Source of the DNA: Chloroflexaceae bacterium
GTDB taxonomy: Bacteria; Chloroflexota; Chloroflexia; Chloroflexales; Chloroflexaceae
Direction: 5' to 3'
Length of the DNA stretch: 37,916 bases
Assembly: GCA_012034075.1 (NCBI GenBank)
Contig: JAAURD010000022.1
Location: forward strand, 1-37,916
Under the pieces are notes generated by a model, which saw nothing but the letters and a program-made list of their open reading frames with translations, ran no database searches and was not told the origin of the DNA. Position numbers and translations under genes: made by a program. This document shows positions 32,402 to 37,916 of the stretch, piece after piece. Numbering within the stretch: position 1 is the first letter of the stretch; every line of letters starts with the position of its first letter.

Positions 32402-33358
32402 ATGAGCGAACGCGCACTGGCATTCTTTCTGCATAGCCTGCTGCACGGCACGCCCCACGCCGCTGAGCCGCTGCTCGACCGCGCGACGCTGGAGGGCTTG
32501 CTGACCCGGCCGGCGCCGCTGTTGCAACCGCTGCTCACCAGCCATATCGAGCAGTTGCTGGCGCCGTTGCCGCAGAGCGACCGTGTGTATCCGTCTGCAC
32601 TTTCCGCAGCGACGCTGTGGGTCGGTGCTGCGCTCAACAACCTGGTGTGGGCGCAGACGATGCCCGATGCGCAGCTGCTCGGCATGACTCTGCGCCTGAG
32701 CGAGGCCCTGCCGCCAGCGACCACTCCGGCCGATGCACTGGCCTATCAGAGCCTGCTGCGCTATGCCCACGCTATGTCGGTTGATGCCGACTGGCTGCCG
32801 GTGGTGCAAACGCTGCTCAAACGCAGCCCGCTCACCGCTGCCTGGTGGCCGCGCCTGCACCAGCCCGACACGTTCAACTGGGCTTTGCTGGTGGCGCTGG
32901 TGCAGCAGAAGCCGCTGGGCGCCCTGCTGCGTGATCGCTTCCTGGTGTTGCAGCCCACTGAAGCGCAGCTCAGCGATGACCAGATTGATCTGGATATGGC
33001 CCGCATCAATGCGGAGATTGGCCGCCTGCTGGTGGGCCTGCAGCACCACGGCGGCGAGTTGGTAGCGCCCTTTTTGCTGGCCTTCTACGAGGCCGATTGC
33101 GCCTTGCTGCAACGTCTCGACGGCGATCAACCGGTCTGGCCGGTCATCCAGCAGTTGGCCGCCGCCCGCCGCAGCGATGATGCGCTGGTGCGCCGTAATG
33201 CCAGCCGTGTGCTGGCACGCTACCGCGCCCTGGTTGCGCTGATGGCTGATGCTACGCGGGTTCAACCGTATACTCGGCTTGATGGGCGCTTTTTGCAACA
33301 GATAGCCGTGCTGGTGCCGGCCACCCGCTGGCAGTGGCAAGAACGTAGCGCCGCATAA
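32402..33358 (+). CDS. All-helical protein of unknown function (318 aa)
   Basis: It is rich in Leu and Ala with regularly spaced helices (ALAFFLHSLLHGTPHAAEPL, TLWVGAALNNLVWAQTMPDA, MARINAEIGRLLVGLQHHGG, NASRVLARYRALVALMADAT), suggesting an alpha-solenoid. No signal peptide, membrane helix or catalytic motif is seen. The ATG lies three bases after the stop of the 76-residue gene without its own clear binding site, so translation is probably coupled. GC content is visibly higher than in the neighbouring minus-strand operon. It may be a scaffold in the conflict module downstream, by context only. Confidence 0.75.
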   Translation: MSERALAFFLHSLLHGTPHAAEPLLDRATLEGLLTRPAPLLQPLLTSHIEQLLAPLPQSDRVYPSALSAATLWVGAALNNLVWAQTMPDAQLLGMTLRLSEALPPATTPADALAYQSLLRYAHAMSVDADWLPVVQTLLKRSPLTAAWWPRLHQPDTFNWALLVALVQQKPLGALLRDRFLVLQPTEAQLSDDQIDLDMARINAEIGRLLVGLQHHGGELVAPFLLAFYEADCALLQRLDGDQPVWPVIQQLAAARRSDDALVRRNASRVLARYRALVALMADATRVQPYTRLDGRFLQQIAVLVPATRWQWQERSAA

Positions 33359-33373
33359 CCACAAGGAGAACCG

Positions 33374-34117
33374 ATGGCCCGTCCCCATATTCCCCCATCC
33401 TACTATCTACGCCGCGCTGTGGCGTGTTATGAACACGCCGGCGAAGCGCATGCTGCTGCCGAAGTGCTGGCCGAGGGCGATCTGCCCGATATCACCGAGG
33501 CGGCCCGTCGGTTTGCCGCGCTGGGCGATCTGTCATCGGCGGGGGAAGCCTATCTGAAGGCGGGTCAGCCACGCCCGGCGCTTGATTGCTTTCGCCGTGC
33601 GCATATGGTCGAAGGTGAGCTGCGCTGTCTGCTGGCGTTGGAGGATAGCGCCCACGCCGGCGCATTGCTGCTTGAGATGCAGCGCCCGGCTGAGGCCATA
33701 CCCCACCTGGAGCAGGCGTTGCAAGTGCTCTCCGATGCGGTGCCAGCTCTGCGTGCGCAGTTTCAGCTGGCCCAGGCGCTGGTGCTGACCGGCCAGCACG
33801 ATGCCGCTAGCCAGCACTACCGCGATGCCCATCCGCGTTTGCTCAAGCTCCCAGCGACGGCTGCCAGTGCCCCGGCGTGGGTTGCGCTGGGCGATTGGGG
33901 CCTGGCTGCCCGCCGTCAGGACCGCATGCAAGAGGGCTACGCTGAGGCGCTGCGTCTGCTGGAAGCGGCCGATGAGCTGGACCGCTGGCACCAGGTGGCC
34001 CGCCGCTACCTCCAAGCTGCGCGAACCATGCACAACCGGCGGCTGGTGCAGCTGCTGGAGACGCGCATTGCGGCAATGCCACAGCCCCTGGTCTCGCGCC
34101 ACGCTCGCAGCGGTTGA
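33374..34117 (+). CDS. TPR-like helical repeat protein (247 aa)
   Basis: AAGGAG precedes the ATG. Repeated helical pairs of about 33 residues resemble TPR/SEL1-like arms: AVACYEHAGEAHAAAEVLAE, AARRFAALGDLSSAGEAYLK, DCFRRAHMVEGELRCLLALE, AIPHLEQALQVLSDAVPALR, QLAQALVLTGQHDAASQHYR. It has no signal peptide or enzyme motif. It probably mediates protein contacts for the other products of this cluster. The gene follows the 318-residue protein by 15 bases and is followed by a promoter (34143-34151). Confidence 0.75.
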   Translation: MARPHIPPSYYLRRAVACYEHAGEAHAAAEVLAEGDLPDITEAARRFAALGDLSSAGEAYLKAGQPRPALDCFRRAHMVEGELRCLLALEDSAHAGALLLEMQRPAEAIPHLEQALQVLSDAVPALRAQFQLAQALVLTGQHDAASQHYRDAHPRLLKLPATAASAPAWVALGDWGLAARRQDRMQEGYAEALRLLEAADELDRWHQVARRYLQAARTMHNRRLVQLLETRIAAMPQPLVSRHARSG

Positions 34118-34142
34118 TGGCTTGTTGTGGGTGTTGGCGGTA

Positions 34143-34151
34143 TGCTACAAT
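34143..34151 (+). promoter_or_regulatory. Extended -10 promoter TGCTACAAT (AAA gene)
   Basis: TATGCTACAATAG here is repeated exactly at 35007-35019. TTGTTG at 34122 is a possible -35 box, 18 bases upstream of TACAAT. Confidence 0.5.
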
Positions 34152-34192
34152 AGAAACCATGGCAAGCCCGCTGGTGGCCTCAGTATCACAAA

Positions 34193-34899
34193 ATGAGCAG
34201 GATCAGTAATATGAGCACGCGACGTCAGCAAGCAGTGCCGCGCATTGAGGAACTGGTGGTCAAGCACTATCGTGTACTTCACCACATCGAGCTGAAAGCA
34301 CTCACGCCCCTGACCATCTTTCTTGGTTCCAATGGCAGCGGCAAATCGACCATCTTTGATGTGTTTGCGTTTCTCTCAGAGTGCTTTTCCGATGGGCTGC
34401 GGCGTGCCTGGGATCGCCGTGGCCGGTTCAAAGAGTTGCGCACCAGGGGCAGCGAAGGCCCGATTGTCTTTGAGTTAAAATATCGCGAGAAGCGCATGCA
34501 CCGCTGATGACCTACCCTTTACGCAACCGGTCCTGGCAACATTCGCATCCGATGGCACCCTCAAGCTCCTTGCCTACCTGACTATCCTCATATGACCCGG
34601 AGCCCCCGCAACTCATCGGCATTGAGGAACCCGAAAACCATCTGCATCCCCGCTTACTGCCCGAACTGGCCGAAGAGTGCCGTGCTGCTACCAACCAGAC
34701 CCAGCTGATGGTCACCACCCACTCGCCGTTTTTTATCAATGGCCTGCGCCCAGCAGAAGTCCGTGTACTCTACCGTGATGCGCAGGGCTACACCCGCGTC
34801 CAATGCACCGCCGACATCCAGGGTATTCCCGAACACATGCGTGCAGGTGCCTTGCTCGGCGATCTTTGGGTCGAAGGGTTTTTTGGCGTCGAACAATAG
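34193..34899 (+). pseudogene. Decayed OLD/RecF-like AAA ATPase
   Basis: The first part (34193-34507, starting at 34193 or more likely the ATG at 34211) has [20 protein letters not shown], then Walker A in [19 protein letters not shown], and stops after [11 protein letters not shown]. The end of the same family follows in two other frames: LPFTQPVLATFASDGTLKLL at 34511-34588, then from about 34593 [20 protein letters not shown] (Walker B), [12 protein letters not shown] and the C terminus at 34899. About 150-200 residues between strand 3 and the signature helix are missing, so this is more than a sequencing slip. Relatives act in defence or DNA repair, often beside a DUF4276-type partner, which is absent here. 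The remnant still has its own promoter. Confidence 0.8.
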
Positions 34900-35008
34900 C
34901 AAGCAGCAATCGAAAAGCAATGCAGCCCCCTATAACCAACACACCCAACCCCCCCATCGATCTCGCCAAAAACAGCACACACCACCTTGCCACAACATCT
35001 GCGTTTTA

Positions 35009-35017
35009 TGCTACAAT
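35009..35017 (+). promoter_or_regulatory. Extended -10 promoter TGCTACAAT (VMAP gene)
   Basis: TGC plus TACAAT lies 49 bases before the VMAP-like ATG. TTGCCA at 34987 is a possible -35 box with a long 19-base spacer. The 13-base core is identical to that at 34141-34153. Confidence 0.55.
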
Positions 35018-35065
35018 AGCCCCATCTGAGAGAATCCAGTCTATGCTGCTTGTTGGGTTGAACTG

Positions 35066-36583
35066 ATGGCACACACCGATCCAACGCACCGGCTTGAGCA
35101 GCTCCTGTCAGCCCACGTGCGTCCATTGATTGCCGAATTTACTGCGTTGTGCGAGCGCTATACCAGCGGCGCATGCTCGGCTACCGAGCTACAAGCCCAG
35201 CTTGCCCGCCCCCATCTCGCTCCACTGATCCAGGCGTTGGAGCAGCTTTCGGCAGCCGACCAGGCTCAGCTTGGCCTGACCGTGAAACGCGCTGATACCG
35301 ATGTTGAGCTGACCTTTGCTGGTCGCGATCAAGTGACGACCGGCCGCGATTATATGGCCGCCGCTCGCGATGTTATCCAGTTTCAGGTGGTACTGGCTGG
35401 GGCAGCCTCGTCTGTTCCCGCAAGCGCTGCTCCCCGTATGTTAACCAGCAACCATCTGTCCGCCGTCAAGACCTTGCTCGCGATATCCTCCTGGTCCTAC
35501 CACACCGTGATGTCCTGCTATTGCCACTGCCGGCCCGTCAGCTGGCCCTCTGTAGCATTTGCCAGCAATCCACAGCAGGCCCTGGCAGATGTGCTGGGCG
35601 AACTCTGGCGCATGGGCAGTGGCACGACCGCGCCATTGCTCGCATTTGTTGAGTATCTGGCGCTGCAAGCAGACCTGCCGCATGAACAGCGCGAAGAGCT
35701 GCGCCTGTGGGTTGGGCAAACAGCGCAGGAGATTGGCTGGGATGATCAGACCTTGGATAGCCTGCGCGATACCGTCAGAACGCAGGCAAAGCCCCAATCG
35801 CCAAGCAATCCCCATTTGCTGGTCGCAATTATCCCATCACCATTGGATGAACGTCAGTTTCAAATCCGTTCGTGGCTCTGGACCGATGACTATCAGGTGA
35901 TGCTCTCGTCCCCCGATCAGTTGTACCCTTTTACCGATGTTGAGCACATTGTCACTGATGCACTGACACAGCTTCTGTGTGATGTACGCGGATATGGTGT
36001 GTTGGATGATGATCTGATTATTGCGTTTATTCTGCCACGTTCGCTCTGGCACGATGGAATAGAGCAGTGGAAGGTCTATATGGAGCACTATACCATGAAA
36101 CGAGCAATTGGTCGCAGTTACCCGGTAGTGCTGCGTTCACTTGAGCGCATTCAAAACCGGCGTCTGCGACCAGTGCGCTGGCCGCCGCGCACGGTAGCCT
36201 GGTTTCATCATGCGTCTCCCGCTGAGGATGACCTGGATGATGTCATTGACCAGTTGGAACAGATTTGCTGTTTAGCCCTGGCAGTTGCGCCCAGCAAGAA
36301 ATCGAGTGATGCTGATCTGCTGGAATATGCTCTAGCTGCCGGTATCGGTGTAGCCCTCTGGCCGCGTGATACCATGCATCAGTCTGGCACGATCCAGCAG
36401 ACCTGTGCAGCCAGGATTGAGCAGCATGTGGCCGAGTGTGATCTTCCCAAACAACTGCGCCAGTTGCGGGGGGTCAACGCAGCCGGCAAGGACATCTGGC
36501 GTCAGATGGCGGTGCTCTGGGATGACCCCACCCGCCAGCCTGATCTGAATCATACATGGCAAGCACCAAAGGAACAACCATGA
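35066..36583 (+). CDS. VMAP-like (vWA-MoxR associated) protein, two compensating frameshifts
   Basis: This 505-residue protein lies directly before a MoxR ATPase. An N-terminal helical domain (residues 1-80) and a short beta segment with GRDQVTTGRDYMAAARDVIQ lead into a middle helical region (NPQQALADVLGELWRMGSGT, LALQADLPHEQREELRLWV). The C-terminal half (250-470) matches the VMAP-C pattern: HLLVAIIPSPLDERQFQIR, DLIIAFILPRSLWHDGIEQW, RPVRWPPRTVAWFHH, YALAAGIGVALWPRD. VMAP proteins are the variable partners in MoxR/vWA ternary conflict systems. Residues 123-162 as read (LTSNHLSAVKTLLAISSWSY) look unnatural. The frame one base earlier reads PYVNQQPSVRRQDLARDILL, then LPLPARQLALC, so two indels near 35432-35435 (CCCC) and 35548 probably cancel. 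Confidence 0.8.
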   Translation: MAHTDPTHRLEQLLSAHVRPLIAEFTALCERYTSGACSATELQAQLARPHLAPLIQALEQLSAADQAQLGLTVKRADTDVELTFAGRDQVTTGRDYMAAARDVIQFQVVLAGAASSVPASAAPRMLTSNHLSAVKTLLAISSWSYHTVMSCYCHCRPVSWPSVAFASNPQQALADVLGELWRMGSGTTAPLLAFVEYLALQADLPHEQREELRLWVGQTAQEIGWDDQTLDSLRDTVRTQAKPQSPSNPHLLVAIIPSPLDERQFQIRSWLWTDDYQVMLSSPDQLYPFTDVEHIVTDALTQLLCDVRGYGVLDDDLIIAFILPRSLWHDGIEQWKVYMEHYTMKRAIGRSYPVVLRSLERIQNRRLRPVRWPPRTVAWFHHASPAEDDLDDVIDQLEQICCLALAVAPSKKSSDADLLEYALAAGIGVALWPRDTMHQSGTIQQTCAARIEQHVAECDLPKQLRQLRGVNAAGKDIWRQMAVLWDDPTRQPDLNHTWQAPKEQP

Positions 36584-37626
36584 CAAAACCACAACAAACC
36601 GATAGTAGCACCCCACAGCGCTCCCCAGACTGGTGGATCTACCATGGCTATGGCACCGTCCAACGCCTGGAAAGCCCGCCGACCTTGCCGCCTGCGCCAC
36701 CCTGGCGCCGCTTTCGTGGTAGCCTGCCTGAGCCAGCCCGTGTGCTACCTCCTGAAACCGATGAGCAACGCGGCGCTGGCTACCAGGCTAGCGATGAAGA
36801 GCGCGAACTGGTCAATATGGCGCTCTATTTGCGCCGCCCGCTGATGATCACCGGGCGACCTGGGAGTGGCAAATCGACGCTGGCCTATGCCATCGCCTAC
36901 GAACTGCGGCTTGGCCCGGTGCTGCGCTGGTCCATCACCACCCGCTCAACCCTGGCCGAGGGCCTCTACCAATATGATGCCATCGGTCGCTTACAAGAGG
37001 CCTCGCTACCAGAGAGCAACGATGATATTGGCAACTATATTCGGCTCGGTCCGCTCGGCACCGCGCTGCTGCCATCAGCCCATCCACGTGTGTTGCTCAT
37101 CGATGAAATTGATAAGAGCGATATCGATCTGCCCAATGATCTGCTCAATGTGTTTGAAGAGGGCGAGTTTCTCATCCCCGAACTGACACGGCTCTCCGAA
37201 CAGCAACAGCAGGTCCTGGTCTACCCCGCCGATGGCGATGAGCGTGTACCAATTGAGCGCGGCCATGTGCTTTGCCATGAGTTTCCGCTGGTGGTGATGA
37301 CCAGCAATGGCGAGCGTGACTTTCCGCCGGCCTTTTTGCGCCGCTGTTTGCGCCATACCATTCAGCAGCCGGATAAAGCCAAGCTCGCCCGTATTGTTGA
37401 CGCCCGCCTGAATACCGGGGATGGTCTTGATGAAGCCCAGCAGGCGACGATCCGACAGCTGATCGAGCGCTTTCATACCCGACGCGAGAAACACGATCGG
37501 CAGGAGTTAGCCACCGATCAGTTGCTCAATGCGGTGCATCTACTGCTGCAAGGTGTTAATCCCTTGGAGTATAAACAACTGCTCGATATTGTGTTTAAGC
37601 CACTGGACAACATGGATCAGACCTGA
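36580..37626 (+). CDS. MoxR-type AAA+ ATPase
   Basis: This AAA+ ATPase of 348 residues is probably a chaperone-like remodeller in the conflict module. A Pro-rich N terminus of about 60 residues is followed by Walker A in MITGRPGSGKSTLAYAIAYEL (92-99), Walker B in RVLLIDEIDKSDIDLPNDLL (171-177), sensor 1 in LVVMTSNGERDFP, the arginine-finger helix PAFLRRCLRHTI, and a C-terminal helical lid. The ATG at 36580 overlaps the VMAP stop (ATGA), and its own TGA overlaps the ATG of the next gene (37626). The three genes are therefore tightly coupled and their products probably form one complex. Confidence 0.92.
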   Translation: MTKPQQTDSSTPQRSPDWWIYHGYGTVQRLESPPTLPPAPPWRRFRGSLPEPARVLPPETDEQRGAGYQASDEERELVNMALYLRRPLMITGRPGSGKSTLAYAIAYELRLGPVLRWSITTRSTLAEGLYQYDAIGRLQEASLPESNDDIGNYIRLGPLGTALLPSAHPRVLLIDEIDKSDIDLPNDLLNVFEEGEFLIPELTRLSEQQQQVLVYPADGDERVPIERGHVLCHEFPLVVMTSNGERDFPPAFLRRCLRHTIQQPDKAKLARIVDARLNTGDGLDEAQQATIRQLIERFHTRREKHDRQELATDQLLNAVHLLLQGVNPLEYKQLLDIVFKPLDNMDQT

Positions 37627-37916
37627 TGCAAGCACTGCTGGAACTGCTCAACGACCGCCGGCTACTGGAACTGCTCAACGACCGCCGGCTGCAACTCGAT
37701 AGTGATGACCTGGCCGATGTGCTCTGGCTGGCCTTACAGCTTGAGCGCCAGGCAGCACCGCCGCCCAGCGCTGACGCTACCGGCCAGCACCGCGCCCGCA
37801 CCAGCACCTGACGCCAAACTCTCCCCAACAAAGCACATCGCTACCAGCACCGGAAACACCGCCACCACCGACCAGTCCGCTCTATCAATTCACTCCAACG
37901 CCAGCCGAACCAGCAG
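37626..37916 (+). CDS. SAV_2336-N-terminal-like protein (partial, frameshifted)
   Basis: The start is coupled to the MoxR stop. Residues 1-45 include LLELLNDRRLLELLNDRRLQ, an exact duplication of an eight-residue unit, then LDSDDLADVLWLALQLERQ, the helical opening typical of SAV_2336-type proteins found after MoxR genes. The frame as written stops at 37811. Another frame continues without stops to the window edge in a Pro-rich linker (PAPETPPPPTSPLYQFTPTP) of the kind these proteins carry, so an indel near 37780-37790 is likely. The effector or vWA region would lie beyond the window. The family call is tentative. Confidence 0.55.

Noticed and set aside
34708-34899. Short independent gene after the AAA fragment
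   Set aside because: Its sequence is the Walker-B-distal end of the same ATPase family and continues upstream in frame past the supposed ATG, so it is part of the pseudogene.

Overview
The window looks like a chromosomal segment of a Chloroflexota bacterium, probably class Chloroflexia. This is an inference. It rests on the gene content (lipB-lipA, ECF sigma with an anti-sigma factor, secreted multidomain phosphatases, STAND/VMAP-MoxR conflict genes), the moderately high GC, and the short 'LPhhhxR' tail on two secreted proteins, which I associate with that phylum from memory. No rRNA, tRNA, CRISPR array or complete insertion sequence was found.

Layout. (1) 1-4273, minus strand: lipB, lipA and an exported L,D-transpeptidase, followed by an Rpn/YhgA-type nuclease gene that runs off the left edge. 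Directly before that gene lies a stand-alone copy of its own C-terminal domain, made by a tandem duplication. (2) 4274-9774, plus strand: a promoter region, ECF sigma factor, membrane anti-sigma factor, ROK-family protein, a FecR-like membrane protein and a nucleotidyltransferase-fold protein. (3) 9818-12466, minus strand: a secreted FG-GAP beta-propeller protein. It is divergent from (4) 13074-19737, plus strand: one very large secreted protein joining PhoX/DUF839, an ExeM-like nuclease domain, a second EEP domain and a PhoD-type phosphatase. TTTAAC direct repeats resembling a Pho box lie upstream of it. (5) 19905-23211, minus strand: histidine kinase, OmpR-type regulator and two small membrane proteins, divergent from (6) a secreted protein built of three near-identical 102-residue repeats (23540-24676).

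(7) 24773-31177, minus strand: an operon of a TRYPCO1-like small protein, a trypsin-like protease fused to a STAND-type NTPase, a second STAND NTPase with TPRs, and a radical SAM/SPASM enzyme. (8) 31610-37916, plus strand and divergent from (7): four unrecognised genes, a decayed OLD/RecF-like AAA ATPase, a VMAP-like protein, a MoxR AAA+ ATPase and the start of a SAV_2336-N-terminal-like protein that leaves the window. Regions 7 and 8 together look like two NTP-dependent biological-conflict (defence or self/non-self) modules sharing a 432-bp intergenic region that holds a perfect 20-bp palindrome.

Quality warning. At least eight genes contain one or two frameshifts, and most of these are single-base changes in short homopolymers with well-conserved protein on both sides. 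This pattern fits sequencing indels better than gene decay. Such genes are annotated as interrupted genes with the breakpoints given. The AAA gene near 34.5 kb, which also lacks a long internal segment, is treated as a pseudogene.
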